In this document: piece by piece, positions 17,177-27,380 of the stretch
Position numbering within the stretch: position 1 is the first letter of the stretch
How the letters are laid out: each line of letters begins with the position of its first letter
Assembly (NCBI GenBank): GCA_963775015.1
Contig: CAVZHI010000011.1
Location: 62,001-126,000 of the forward strand
DNA length: 64,000 bases
Direction of reading: 5' to 3'
Source of the DNA: JAEMQF01 sp963775015
GTDB lineage: Bacteria > Pseudomonadota > Gammaproteobacteria > Burkholderiales > Burkholderiaceae_C
Made by a program: the position numbers and the translations under genes
Notes under the pieces: model-generated
Database searches by the model: none
Told to the model about the DNA's origin: nothing
Seen by the model: the letters and a program-made list of their open reading frames with translations, nothing else

Positions 17177-18150
17177 GCTTTCTTGCCGTCGCCTTCGCGC
17201 TCTTCATCGAACAACTCAAGCCGCTGCCGCCGGGCAACGTCGTGCACAGCGCGATGGCGGGCTGGATGCGTTGGGCGGGTCACAACTTCAACGCCGGGCG
17301 CGATCACCACGCGGTCGTCGTCTGGGGCGTGACCGTGGCGGTGCCGGCGTTGCTCGCGTGGGGTCTGCATTGGGCCCTGGCCGAGTTCGGCGTCGCCTTC
17401 GCGCTCGCGTGGGACGTGTTCGTCCTCTACCTCACGCTCGGCTTTCGCCAATTCAGCCATTTTTTCACCGACATTCAGGAGGCCCTGGAGCGCGGCGACG
17501 AGACGCGTGCGCGCCGGTTGCTTCAGGAGTGGCGCGGGCTCGACGCGAGCGACCTGCCGCGCGATGAATTGCTGCGTCACACGATCGAACACGCGCTGCT
17601 CGCAGCGCACCGCCATGTGTTCGGCGTCTTCTTCTGGTTCGTCGTGCTTTCGGCGCTGGGCTGCGGCCCCGCGGGCGCGGTGCTCTACCGCCTCGCCGAA
17701 TTCGCGAGCCGCCACTGGGCACAGCGCGCGCAGCGCGCCGGTCTGGGGCAGGACGATCCCTTGATGAACTTTTCAGTGCGCTGCTTCAGCGTCATCGACC
17801 ACATCCCGGTGCGCCTCACGGCGGGCGGCTTCGCGGTGGTCGGCAATTTCGAAGAGGCGGTGAACGGCATGCGCCAGCACGCCGCACATTGGGGTGGGAG
17901 CAACGAGGGTGTGATTCTCGCGGCCGCGGCCGGCGCGGTGGGCGTGCGCCTGGGCGGCGCTGTGCAATCCGGGCCCGAGGTCGGGGCAGCAGGCGACGCC
18001 GAATTCGAGTCTCACGCCGCCGCAGGCTCAACTGCCGGCGCCGCGCCGCAACTCGGCCACCTGCGCAGCCTCGTCGGGCTGGTGTGGCGCTCGGTCGTGC
18101 TGTGGATGTTGCTGCTGGCGCTGTTGTCGCTGGCCCGGCTCATCGGCTGA
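17173..18150 (+). CDS. CobD/CbiB family membrane protein
   Basis: Predicted inner-membrane protein of 325 residues related to CobD/CbiB (adenosylcobinamide-phosphate synthase) and to AmpE. The N-terminus MSFLAVAFALFIEQLKPL is followed by hydrophobic segments at about 50-90, 150-180 and 295-322, with a soluble acidic/basic stretch between. Several Burkholderiales encode such a protein away from any cobalamin operon, so a role in B12 synthesis should not be assumed; no other cob gene is in this window and no cobalamin riboswitch was recognised upstream. It ends nine bases from the convergent rsgA. Confidence 0.72.
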   Translation: MSFLAVAFALFIEQLKPLPPGNVVHSAMAGWMRWAGHNFNAGRDHHAVVVWGVTVAVPALLAWGLHWALAEFGVAFALAWDVFVLYLTLGFRQFSHFFTDIQEALERGDETRARRLLQEWRGLDASDLPRDELLRHTIEHALLAAHRHVFGVFFWFVVLSALGCGPAGAVLYRLAEFASRHWAQRAQRAGLGQDDPLMNFSVRCFSVIDHIPVRLTAGGFAVVGNFEEAVNGMRQHAAHWGGSNEGVILAAAAGAVGVRLGGAVQSGPEVGAAGDAEFESHAAAGSTAGAAPQLGHLRSLVGLVWRSVVLWMLLLALLSLARLIG

Positions 18151-18159
18151 GCACTGTCT

Positions 18160-19059
18160 TCAGCGCCGCACCAGTTCACCCAGAATCTCGGCGTAGATGC
18201 GGTAGCGCGACGCGTCGACTTCGCCGCGTTGCACGGCGTCCCGAACCGCGCAGCCGGGCTCGTGCAGATGGGTGCAGTTGTAGAACTTGCAGCCGCCGAC
18301 ATGGCCCCGCAGGTCGGGCATCAACGCGGCGAGCTGCTGCGCGTCGATGAGGCGCATGCCGAATTCCTGAAACCCCGGCGAGTCGATGAGCGCGGTGCGG
18401 CGCTGCGGATCGATCCAGTACCAGTGCGTCGCCGTCGTCGTGTGGCGCCCGGCGTTCAAGGCGATTGAAATCTCTCCGACCTGGGCCTTCGCGTGCGGCG
18501 CGAGAAGGTTGATGAGCGTGCTCTTGCCGGCGCCGCTCGGGCCGATCGCCAGGCTCGCCTTGTTGGAAAGCAGTGGTTCGAGCAATGAACGCGCCTCGTC
18601 CGGGCGCGCCTTGAGCGCGACCTCATGGACGTCGATTCCCATCGCCACATAAGGCGCGAGGCGCGCGCGTGCAGCCGCCATGCCGGGCAGGTCCGACTTG
18701 TTGAGCAGGATTCGCGTCGCAATGCCGGCATCTTCTGCAGCGATCAGCGCGCGCGCCAACTGCGACTCGCTGAACACCGGTTCGGCGGCGACGATGACGA
18801 GCAACTGGTCCAGGTTCGCCGCGAACGACTTCGTCTTCCACTCGTCCTGCCGCGTCAGCACATTGCGCCGCGCCTCGATGGCCTCGATCACGCCGCTGTC
18901 GCCGCTCACCTGCCAGCGCACCAGATCGCCGACGACGATGTCGCTCTTCTTGCCTCGCGTATGGCAGATCCTGCGCAGACCGTCCGGGTCCTCGACGATG
19001 CAGTGCCGGCCGTGCGCGGCGACCACCCGCCCGAGGTCGAACTCGGCCGGCTTGCTCAA
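18160..19059 (-). CDS. rsgA: Small ribosomal subunit biogenesis GTPase RsgA
   Basis: Circularly permuted GTPase that acts late in 30S maturation. The motif order is permuted as expected: G4 NKSDL (about residue 120) comes before G1 GPSGAGKSTLIN (about 180) and G3 DSPGF (about 230). An N-terminal OB-fold and a C-terminal zinc-binding knuckle (CKFYNCTHLHEPGC, about 260) are present. Length is 299 residues. The TTG start at 19059 was chosen because it overlaps the stop of the upstream M48 gene (TTGA) and gives the expected N-terminus. No nearer ATG gives a full OB-fold. Confidence 0.93.
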   Translation of the reverse strand: MSKPAEFDLGRVVAAHGRHCIVEDPDGLRRICHTRGKKSDIVVGDLVRWQVSGDSGVIEAIEARRNVLTRQDEWKTKSFAANLDQLLVIVAAEPVFSESQLARALIAAEDAGIATRILLNKSDLPGMAAARARLAPYVAMGIDVHEVALKARPDEARSLLEPLLSNKASLAIGPSGAGKSTLINLLAPHAKAQVGEISIALNAGRHTTTATHWYWIDPQRRTALIDSPGFQEFGMRLIDAQQLAALMPDLRGHVGGCKFYNCTHLHEPGCAVRDAVQRGEVDASRYRIYAEILGELVRR

Positions 19060-20327
19060 CGGCTGCCCGGCGCCAACGCGGCGATGCGCTGCGCCGCCGG
19101 CGGATGCGAGTAGAAGAAGCGAACGTAGAGCGGATCCGGCGTCAGCGTCGCGGCGTTGTCTTCGTGCAGCTTGAGAAGCGCCTGCGCCAGGTCCGCGCCG
19201 CTCGCCTGCTCGCACGCGTAGGCGTCGGCTTGGAACTCGTGGCGCCGCGATAGGCTCGCCAGCGCCGGCGAAACGAAAAACACGAACACCGGGACGACGA
19301 GCGTGAACAGCAGCAGCGCGAGCGCGTCGTTCGCGGCGCTCATCGACGGCGTCACGCCGAGCGCGGTGTAGAACCAGGTCTGCTTGGAGAGGAAACCGAG
19401 CAAGGCGAACCCGGCGCCGCTCAGGCCGAACAGCGCCAGCATCCTCTGGATCACGTGGCGGTGCTTGAAGTGGCCGAGCTCGTGCGCGAGCACCGCTTCG
19501 ACTTCGCCCGGGTTCAGCTTGCTCAGCAGCGTATCGAAGAAGACGACGCGCTTGGCGGCGCCGAAACCCGTGAAGTAGGCGTTCGCGTGCGCCGAGCGCC
19601 GCGAGCCGTCCATGACGAACAGGCCTTTGGCGGCGAATCCGCAGCGGGCCATCAGCGCCTGCACGCGCGCCTTCAGCGTTTCATCGCTGAGCGGAACGAA
19701 CTTGTTGAACAGCGGCGCGATCAGGCTCGGGTAGAGCACGAGCAGGAGCAGGTTGAAGCCGACCCACACGCCCCACGCCCACAGCCACCACAGGCCGCCC
19801 GCCACCGCCATGAGCCAGAGAATCAGGGCCGCGATCGGCAGGCCGATCAAGGCGCCGATGAGTGTGCCCTTGGCCATGTCGAGCAGATACAGGCGCAGCG
19901 TCATGCGGTTGAAGCCGAACGCTTGCTCGACGACAAACGTGCGGTACAGGTCCAGCGGCAGTTCGATCAGGCCACCGATCAGGGCAAACGCGGCGAGCAG
20001 CACGAGTTGGTATCCGAGGTCGCCCCACATCGGCGGCAGCGTTCGCAGCAACTGCGTGTTCAGCGCGTCCAGCCCGCCGAGCAGCGTCCATCCCAACAAC
20101 ACGGCGGCGCCGAGCGCCATGTCGATCAGCGACATCCGGCCCTTGGCCAGGGTGTAGTCGGCGGCCTTTTGATGCGCCGGCAGCGACACCATCGCGGCGA
20201 ACGTGCTCGGCACCGCGCCCCGGTGCGCCGCGACGTGGCGCATCTGGCGCGTCGCGAGATAGAGGCGGACGAGCAGCGAGGCCACGAGGGCCGCCGCAAA
20301 TCCAAACGTCAGGGCCGAAGCTTCCAT
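19056..20327 (-). CDS. M48 family zinc metallopeptidase (Ste24/CAAX prenyl protease-like)
   Basis: Membrane-embedded metallopeptidase of 423 residues. The zinc motif HELGH is at about residue 280 (AVLAHELGHFKHRH), with the third ligand region about 70 residues later (RHEFQADAYACE). An N-terminal M48_N-type membrane domain and further hydrophobic segments place it in the inner membrane with the active site on the cytosolic face. Related bacterial proteins act in membrane-protein quality control; the substrate is unknown. It is co-transcribed with rsgA (four-base overlap), a common pairing in betaproteobacteria near orn. The start lies seven bases after a -10-like element. Confidence 0.88.
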   Translation of the reverse strand: MEASALTFGFAAALVASLLVRLYLATRQMRHVAAHRGAVPSTFAAMVSLPAHQKAADYTLAKGRMSLIDMALGAAVLLGWTLLGGLDALNTQLLRTLPPMWGDLGYQLVLLAAFALIGGLIELPLDLYRTFVVEQAFGFNRMTLRLYLLDMAKGTLIGALIGLPIAALILWLMAVAGGLWWLWAWGVWVGFNLLLLVLYPSLIAPLFNKFVPLSDETLKARVQALMARCGFAAKGLFVMDGSRRSAHANAYFTGFGAAKRVVFFDTLLSKLNPGEVEAVLAHELGHFKHRHVIQRMLALFGLSGAGFALLGFLSKQTWFYTALGVTPSMSAANDALALLLFTLVVPVFVFFVSPALASLSRRHEFQADAYACEQASGADLAQALLKLHEDNAATLTPDPLYVRFFYSHPPAAQRIAALAPGSR

Positions 20328-20334
20328 GGATCGG

Positions 20335-20340
20335 AGTGTA
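20335..20340 (-). promoter_or_regulatory. Putative -10 hexamer TACACT before the M48 peptidase gene
   Basis: Read on the minus strand, TACACT is followed by seven bases (CCGATCC) and the ATG of the M48 peptidase gene at 20327. No Shine-Dalgarno sequence can fit, so the mRNA would be leaderless. Confidence 0.4.
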
Positions 20341-20377
20341 GGTCGGCGCCTGCGAGAATCGGCGCCGGAGGATCTTG

Positions 20378-20954
20378 ATGACAGCTGCTACCCTGACACC
20401 CAGCGACCAGAACCTGGTCTGGATCGACCTTGAGATGACCGGCCTGTTCCCCGAGAGCGACCGCATCATCGAAATCGCCGTCGTGATCACGGATCCGCAG
20501 ATGACGCAGCGCGTGGAGGGCCCGGTGTTCGCGATCCACCAAAGCGACGCCGTGCTCGACGCGATGGACGCGTGGAACAAGAGCACGCACGGCCGCAGCG
20601 GCTTGGTCGAGCGCGTCAAGGCGTCGACGATCGACGAAGCGCAGGCGCAGCAACAGGTGATCGAGTTCCTGCGCCGCTACGTGCCGAAGAACGCGTCGCC
20701 GATGTGCGGCAACAGCATTTGCCAGGATCGGCGTTTCCTGGCGCGGACCATGCCTGAGCTCGAAGCGATTTTTCCACTACCGCAACCTCGACGTGAGCAC
20801 GCTGAAGGAGCTCGCGCGGCGCTGGAAGCCGGAGATCCTGGCCGGCTTCAAGAAGGCGCAGGCGCACACGGCGCTGGCCGACATTCACGAGTCGATCGAC
20901 GAGCTCGCCTATTACCGCGAGCATTTTCTGAACCTAGGGTCAGTACTGAGCTAG
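20378..20954 (+). CDS. orn: Oligoribonuclease, one +1 frameshift in the sequence
   Basis: 3'-5' exonuclease of the DEDDh family that degrades 2-5 nt RNAs and pGpG; usually essential in proteobacteria. The DEDD residues are visible in WIDLEMTGL (D, E), NSICQDRRFL (D) and, after a frame change, HTALADIHESIDELAYY (H, D). The frame breaks in a run of five T (20769-20773); removing one T restores EAIFHYRNLDVSTLKELARR and a normal 191-residue protein ending at the TAG 20952-20954. Because flanking coding sequence is intact and the gene is normally essential, a homopolymer error in the assembly is more likely than loss. ATG 20378 follows GGAGG at good spacing. Confidence 0.9.
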
Positions 20955-21232
20955 AATCGCGCCTCGGCCGCACGTCAGTGCGGCTTTTCGTTCATCGCAC
21001 CGACCCTTTTTCGAATCTTCCCGCGGCTCCGCCGCGCGGCCGTATCGATTTCCACAGTGGGACTGGTTGGCGCCGATGCCGTCGCATCGACGGTCATCTG
21101 CTTGCGCGGCCCTGTGCCCTGCTGAAGGTGACCGTCCCTGGCGATCCACCAGTCATCCCTGAAACGGGTGGCTTGCCCGTGCGCTCGGCGTTTCGCCAGC
21201 GTTTGCGCGGGCGTTCCCTTGGAAGTCTGAAA
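20952..21232 (+). promoter_or_regulatory. Promoter-like TAGAAT and long structured leader of the DEAD-box helicase gene
   Basis: The 278-base gap between orn and the helicase gene holds no ORF. TAGAAT at 20952-20957, overlapping the orn stop, is a -10 candidate. Three hairpins follow: GCCGCAC/GTGCGGC (20967-20984), CGCGGC/GCCGCG (21022-21036) and CGATGC/GCATCG (21074-21089). Long structured leaders are common on cold-shock DEAD-box helicase mRNAs, so post-transcriptional control is plausible but unproven. Confidence 0.35.
20967..20990 (+). terminator. Rho-independent terminator-like hairpin after orn
   Basis: A perfect 7-bp stem GCCGCAC-GTCA-GTGCGGC is followed by TTTT, 13 bases after the orn stop codon. 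It has the form of an intrinsic terminator for orn. Because a -10-like TAGAAT lies immediately upstream it could also be the first element of the helicase leader. Confidence 0.6.
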
Positions 21233-22709
21233 ATGAGTTTCGATCAATTGGGCCTGGACAGCGCCCTCACGCAAGCCGTCGCGCACGCCGGCTACGCCAC
21301 CGCCACCGAAGTCCAGCTCGCAGCGATTCCGCCGGCGCTGGCGGGCGCCGATCTGATGGTGTCCTCGGCCACCGGCAGCGGCAAGACCGCGTCGTTCATC
21401 CTGCCCGCGCTGCAACGCGTGCTGCTCGCGCGCGCCGCGTTCCACGTGCAGCGCACCGCGGCCCCCGCAGGCGCAGAATCGGCGCGCCGCGATGCACCGC
21501 GCCGCGCCGCACGCATCCTCGTTCTCGTGCCGACACGCGAACTCGCGCTGCAAGTGTCCAAGGCGGCCGACACCTACGGCCGCATGGTGAAGAACCTGCG
21601 TGTCGCGACGATCGTCGGCGGCGTGCCCTACCCGGCGCAACTCTCCGCGCTTGCGCGCCGGGCCCGACATCATCATCGCCACGCCGGGGCGCCTGCTCGA
21701 TCACCTGCAAAGCGGCCGCTGCGATCTGGCGAGCGTCGAGCTGCTCGTTCTGGACGAAGCCGATCGCATGCTCGATTTCGGTTTCATCGACGACATCAAC
21801 ACCATCGCCGCGGCGCTGCCGACGACACGCCAGACGATGATGTACAGCGCCACCTTCGCCGGCAACGTCGGCAACCTGGCGCGGCACCTGTTGCGCGAGC
21901 CGAAGCGCATCGCGGTCGCGTCGCACACGACGGCGCATGTGAACATCGAACAGCGCCTGCACTGGGCCGACAACCACAACCACAAGAACGCGTTGCTGGA
22001 CCACATCCTGACGCAGCGCGAGGTCGAGCAGGCGCTCGTCTTCACGAGCACGCAGCGCGACGCCGATTGGCTTGCCGATCGACTCGCCGACATGGGGCAC
22101 AAGGTTGCGTCATTGCACGGCGGCATGCCGCAGGGGCGGCGCAACCGCGTTCTGCAGGGCTTGCGTTCGCGCCACTTGCGCGTGCTCGTCGCGACCGACG
22201 TCGCGGCGCGCGGCATCGACGTGCCGAGCATCACGCATGTCATCAACTACGGCATGCCGATGAAAGCCGAGGACTATGTGCACCGCATCGGCCGCACCGG
22301 CCGCGCCGGACGCAACGGTCTGGCGGTGACGCTCGCCGAGCGCAACGACACCGACATGGTGCGCCGCATCCAGAGCTTCACGACGCAGCCGATTCCGGTG
22401 GCCATGATCGGCGGCCTCGAGCCGAAGAACCCGCAGCCGCAGGTGAAGACCTTCCGTGCGACGGGCCGGCCCGGCGAAGGTGGCCCGGCGCCGCGCGCTT
22501 CACGCCCGAGGGGCAACTCTTTCGTGCCACGCCATGCCGATGCGCAGCCTGCACGCGAACGCTCGCGTCCGGCTCCGCACGCGCAACCCGGCGGTCACGA
22601 AGTGCGCCGGCACCCCGACGTGCAGATCAAAACGATTCGCAAGCCGGCGCGTCCTTCGCCCTTCGCCAAGGGCACCGGGCAACGCGCGAAGGCTTTTGCG
22701 GTCGCGTAG
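21233..22709 (+). CDS. DEAD-box RNA helicase (RhlE-like), one +1 frameshift in the sequence
   Basis: ATP-dependent RNA helicase. N-terminal Q-motif region (SFDQLGL...ATEVQLAAIP), motif I ATGSGKT, Ia PTRELALQ, then a frame change near 21658, followed by TPGR, DEAD, SAT, and the second RecA domain with VATDVAARGID and HRIGRTGRAGR. Removing one base in the CGCCGGG stretch joins the halves into about 491 residues. The basic, low-complexity C-terminal tail (from about 22430) resembles RhlE-type helicases involved in ribosome assembly or RNA decay. As in orn, the indel is probably a consensus error. A 278-base structured gap precedes the ATG. Confidence 0.88.
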
Positions 22710-22747
22710 GCGCGCCGCTCAAGTCCGTACGCAACGCGCGATGTCTT

Positions 22748-22798
22748 CCCGGCATGAGCCGGGTGCACGATGCGGTGGATCCCGGCTTGCGCCGGGAT
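22748..22798. repeat. REP-like palindrome pair between convergent helicase and FKBP genes
   Basis: Two adjacent hairpins, CCCGGC-ATGA-GCCGGG (22748-22763) and ATCCCGGC-TTGC-GCCGGGAT (22779-22798), the second in the context GGATCCCGGC...GCCGGGATGAC. The same core recurs at 55.49-55.61 kb. This is the form of a dispersed extragenic palindrome common in proteobacteria. Its place between convergent genes may also let it act as a transcription terminator, although no T-run follows. Confidence 0.65.
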
Positions 22799-22845
22799 GA
22801 CACGGCGAAGGCGAGGCGCGCTGCGTCGCCTTCGCCTGCACGCGC

Positions 22846-23193
22846 TCAGCCGAGCAGTTCGACCTCGAACATCAGTGTGGCGTTGGGCGGGATCACGCCG
22901 CCCGCGCCGCGCGCGCCGTAACCGAGTTGCGGCGGGATCACGAGCAGCCGCGTGCCGCCGACCTGCATGCCTTGCACGCCTTCGTCCCAGCCCTTGATGA
23001 CCATGCCCTCGCCCAGGCCGAAGCCGAACGGGTCGCCGCGGTCTTTGCTGCTGTCGAACTTCGCGCCTTTCACGCCGTCGTTGTAGAGCCAGCCCGTGTA
23101 GTGCACGCTGACCTGTTGGCCGGCTTGCGCGGGCGCGCCGCTCCCGGTGACGCGGTCTTCGTATTGCAGGCCGGAGGCGGTGGTGATCATCAT
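22846..23193 (-). CDS. FKBP-type peptidyl-prolyl cis-trans isomerase
   Basis: Single-domain FKBP of 115 residues catalysing proline isomerisation. SGLQYEDRVTGSG, VSVHYTGWL, FGFGLGEGMVIKGWDEGVQGMQVGG and the C-terminal IPPNATLMFEVELL are characteristic. No signal peptide, so cytoplasmic. An AAGGA sequence sits seven bases before ATG 23193, which favours this start over ATG 23199. Downstream, the REP-like hairpins separate it from the convergent helicase gene. Confidence 0.92.
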   Translation of the reverse strand: MMITTASGLQYEDRVTGSGAPAQAGQQVSVHYTGWLYNDGVKGAKFDSSKDRGDPFGFGLGEGMVIKGWDEGVQGMQVGGTRLLVIPPQLGYGARGAGGVIPPNATLMFEVELLG

Positions 23194-23230
23194 GGGCATT
23201 TCCTTGTTCGCAAGAGTGGCAGGTGCGCGA

Positions 23231-24208
23231 TCATGCCATCCACTTTGCCCGCCACTCTGCGAGAGCCTGCTCGATGGTCTCGCCGAGCGTTGCTGGTCCG
23301 AGAGTGAGACCCAGGCAAGCCGCAGCGTCGCGCAGCGCGCGCGCCGGGTCCGACACGTCGAGCGCGCGCGCGCCGTTGCGCTTGGACAGCTTTTCGCCGT
23401 CCGCGCCGAGCCGCAACGGCACGTGCAGATACGACGGCGTCGCCAAGCCGAGCACGCGCTGCAAGTGAATCTGGCGCGCCGTGTTGTCGGCCAGGTCGGC
23501 GCCGCGCACGACATGCGTCACGCCTTGCGCGGCATCGTCAACGACGACGGCGAGTTGATACGCCCACAGGCCATCGGCACGCCGCAACACGAAGTCGCCG
23601 ACGTCGTGTGTCACGTCTTGCTGCTGCGCGCCCAGGCGTCGATCGTGCCATTGCACGTGCAGTGCCTCGAGCGGGCGTTGCAGCGACGCGGCGGCGAGAA
23701 GGCGGATCGCGCCCTTCGCGCCGGCCCGTGCGGCGTCGCGACACGTGCCGGGGTAGATGCGCTCGCTGTGGCGCTCGCGCGGCCCGCTCCGGGGCGCCGA
23801 CGCGGCTTCGATTTCGCGCCGCGTGCACGTGCAGCGAAACGCCCAACCGCGCGCGAGCAGATCGTCGAGCGCGTTGCGATACGCCGATTCGCGGGCCGAC
23901 TGATAGAGCGGCGGCGCGTCGGGGTGCAAGCTGCACGCCGCGAGCTGCGCCAGAATCTGCGCCGCCGCGCCAGGACGGCAACGCGGAACATCGACGTCTT
24001 CGATTCGCACCAGCCAGGTTCCGCCATGCGCCCGAGCGTCAAGCCACGAGGCGAACGCCGCGACGAGCGAGCCGGCGTGCAGCGGCCCGGTGGGGGAAGG
24101 GGCGAAGCGCCCGACGTACTGCGCGCCCGCAGCGGCAGCGACGGCGCCGCTGTTCACGGGCTCGCGCACGCGCTGCGATTCGGGCATGTCGCGATCATTC
24201 GGCCACAT
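23231..24208 (-). CDS. gluQ: Glutamyl-queuosine tRNA(Asp) synthetase
   Basis: Truncated class I synthetase paralogue that attaches glutamate to queuosine-34 of tRNA(Asp). The 325-residue protein has the HIGH-like motif in FAPSPTGPLHAGSL (about residue 34), the zinc-binding CTCTRREI...YPGTC segment, and the KMSKS equivalent EKLSKRNGA (about 270). The anticodon-binding domain of GluRS is missing, which defines GluQ. ATG 24208 was chosen because it lies nine bases after a -10-like TAAGAT; an in-frame ATG at 24187 is an alternative. Confidence 0.92.
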   Translation of the reverse strand: MWPNDRDMPESQRVREPVNSGAVAAAAGAQYVGRFAPSPTGPLHAGSLVAAFASWLDARAHGGTWLVRIEDVDVPRCRPGAAAQILAQLAACSLHPDAPPLYQSARESAYRNALDDLLARGWAFRCTCTRREIEAASAPRSGPRERHSERIYPGTCRDAARAGAKGAIRLLAAASLQRPLEALHVQWHDRRLGAQQQDVTHDVGDFVLRRADGLWAYQLAVVVDDAAQGVTHVVRGADLADNTARQIHLQRVLGLATPSYLHVPLRLGADGEKLSKRNGARALDVSDPARALRDAAACLGLTLGPATLGETIEQALAEWRAKWMA

Positions 24209-24217
24209 CGAAGCGCC

Positions 24218-24223
24218 ATCTTA
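24218..24223 (-). promoter_or_regulatory. Putative -10 hexamer TAAGAT before gluQ
   Basis: On the minus strand TAAGAT is followed by nine bases and the ATG of gluQ at 24208, without room for a Shine-Dalgarno sequence. Candidate leaderless start. Confidence 0.35.
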
Positions 24224-24347
24224 GGCGGAAGGTGGCGCGACGTTCGGCGTCGCAGCAGCGTTGCCGGAACGTCGCCACACTGCCATCGCAGGCGCTCCGG
24301 GAAATCGCTGCGCCGCGGCGTCACCATAGGCGGTCACGCGAGGCGGC

Positions 24348-24353
24348 TACAGT
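24348..24353 (+). promoter_or_regulatory. Putative -10 hexamer TACAGT before the DUF599 gene
   Basis: TACAGT is followed by eight bases and a GTG start at 24362. Another candidate leaderless start; it lies in the 153-base gap divergent from gluQ, which otherwise shows nothing recognisable. Confidence 0.35.
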
Positions 24354-24361
24354 AACGATCC

Positions 24362-25081
24362 GTGGACACCCTCTTCAGGCTCATCGCCGTGCTGCCCGGC
24401 TGGGACTGGGCGGCGCTCGCGATTTTTTTCAGCGGCTGGGTCGGCTACGCGCGCTTCGCCAAGCTCCGTGCCGCGTCGCAGCCGTCGGTGCTCGCGAGCA
24501 CGAACCGCATCCGCCGCGAGTGGATGATGCAGTCGACACGGCGCGAGGTGCGCGTCATCGACGCGATCGTCATGCAAAGCCTCGCCACGAGCCCGTCATT
24601 TTTCGCCTCGACGACGATCCTCATCATCGGCGGCCTGCTCGCCGCGCTCGGCACGACCGACAAGGCGAGCGAGCTGGTGCGCGAAATCCCGTTCACGGCG
24701 CAGACCTCGTCGCTCGTTCTCGACCTCAAACTCATGCTGCTGCTCGGGATCTTCGTTTACGGCTTCTTCCGCTTCACCTGGTCGATGCGCCAGTACACGT
24801 TCGGCGCCATGCTCGTCGCCACGGCGCCCGAGATGGAGCAGTTCGAGGTGCAAGGCGCGGCGGCTGAAATGCAGCGCAACGCGTTTGCCGACCGCGCCGG
24901 GCGCGTCGTCTCGCTCGCGGCGGAGACGTTCAACGACGGCTTGCGCGGCTACTACTTCGCGTTCGCCGCGATCGGTTGGTTCTTCTCGCCGTTTGCTTTC
25001 ATCGCCGGCACCGCGGGAATCATTTTCATCCTGTACCGCCGCGAGTTCCGCTCCGAAGTGCTCACGGCCCTGAATTCATAG
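24362..25081 (+). CDS. DUF599 family membrane protein
   Basis: Inner-membrane protein of 239 residues of the DUF599 family (PF04654). Hydrophobic segments at about 14-30, 80-98, 120-140 and 200-225; between the first two is the conserved basic stretch NRIRREWMMQSTRREVRVIDA. The function of the family is not known. The GTG start is supported by the -10-like element directly upstream. It is flanked by a divergent gluQ and a convergent alpha/beta hydrolase, so it is monocistronic. Confidence 0.8.
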   Translation: MDTLFRLIAVLPGWDWAALAIFFSGWVGYARFAKLRAASQPSVLASTNRIRREWMMQSTRREVRVIDAIVMQSLATSPSFFASTTILIIGGLLAALGTTDKASELVREIPFTAQTSSLVLDLKLMLLLGIFVYGFFRFTWSMRQYTFGAMLVATAPEMEQFEVQGAAAEMQRNAFADRAGRVVSLAAETFNDGLRGYYFAFAAIGWFFSPFAFIAGTAGIIFILYRREFRSEVLTALNS

Positions 25082-25088
25082 GCCGAGT

Positions 25089-26030
25089 TCATAGGCCGAG
25101 AAAGCGCCGCACCGGCGCGACGCTCAGCGCCGGGTCTTCTTCCTGCGGCACATGGCCGAGCGCCTCAAACATCACGAGTTCGCTGCCCGCGATGTCTGCG
25201 GCAAAGCGGCGCGCGCTGTCGGGTGGAATGAGCCGGTCTCGGCCGCCCCAGAGAATCAGCGTCGGCAGTTTCAGCTCGCGGATCCGCGGCGCGCCCGCAC
25301 CATGGTCGAGTTGGCGCAGGCGCTGCCCGAGCGCGCGCCGGTTCCCTTCGCGAAGCGTGAGCTCGAAATAGCGCTCGACCAGGTCCGGAGTCACCTTGCC
25401 CGGGTCGCCGTAAACGCTGCGCACGCTCGACGCCACCAAGGCGCGCGGCAAGGTCCGCTCCGCGAGCCACGCCATGCCCGGGTTGAAGGCGAGGCGAAAC
25501 CCCCAGGGCACCGATTCGGGAATGAAGGCGTAGCCGGCGGCGTCGACCAGAATCAGCTTGTCGACGCGCTCGCGCGCGAGCAGCGCGGTGCGCCACGCCA
25601 CCTCGCCGCCGAGCGAATTGCCGGCGACGACAAAGCGCTGCAGGCGCATCGCGTCGGCCAGGTCGACGACGAAGCGCGCATACGACGCGTCGGAATAGTC
25701 TGCAGTCGCATTCGGACCCGTGAGGCCGAAGCCGGGCAGGTCGAAACGGATCACGCGCCGCTGCCCGCGCAGCGCCGCGGCCCAGCCGTCCCAGGTGTGC
25801 AGGCTCGCCGACGTGCCGTGGATCAGGAGCAACGGCGCCGCGTCGTCGCGCGGGCCTTCGTCGCGCAGATGGACGCGCTGACCCTTCACGTCGATGAAGG
25901 TCGACGGCGCCGCGGCCCAGCGCGCTTCGAGCATCGGCGCAGGCCGATCCGGCTCCCAGGACGCCGCCACGCCAACCCCGGCGAGCACGGCGAGCGCAGC
26001 GACCAGACCGAGCAGACTGCGCGCGAGCAT
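25089..26030 (-). CDS. Alpha/beta-fold hydrolase
   Basis: Serine hydrolase of 313 residues. The nucleophile elbow is GNSLGG (about residue 139), the acid is in LILWGGRDRLIP (about 258), and the histidine in ALGHVPQEEDP (about 290). A hydrophobic N-terminal segment (LLGLVAALAVLAGVGVAAS) suggests a membrane anchor or signal sequence and periplasmic location. The oxyanion motif is LLIHGTSAS. Last gene of a minus-strand run with trhO, a methyltransferase and egtB (42 bases after egtB). Substrate unknown. Confidence 0.82.
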   Translation of the reverse strand: MLARSLLGLVAALAVLAGVGVAASWEPDRPAPMLEARWAAAPSTFIDVKGQRVHLRDEGPRDDAAPLLLIHGTSASLHTWDGWAAALRGQRRVIRFDLPGFGLTGPNATADYSDASYARFVVDLADAMRLQRFVVAGNSLGGEVAWRTALLARERVDKLILVDAAGYAFIPESVPWGFRLAFNPGMAWLAERTLPRALVASSVRSVYGDPGKVTPDLVERYFELTLREGNRRALGQRLRQLDHGAGAPRIRELKLPTLILWGGRDRLIPPDSARRFAADIAGSELVMFEALGHVPQEEDPALSVAPVRRFLGL

Positions 26031-26072
26031 TCCCGAACGGCGGTTGCGCGTGCCCTGAGTGCAGCGCAGAGC

Positions 26073-27376
<1,304 letters not shown>

Positions 27377-27380
<4 letters not shown>

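Noticed and set aside
20955..22921. Open frame running from orn through the helicase start as one fused protein
   Set aside because: It arises from the +1 indel in orn and passes out of frame through the helicase; conserved residues of both enzymes appear only when the shifts are corrected.
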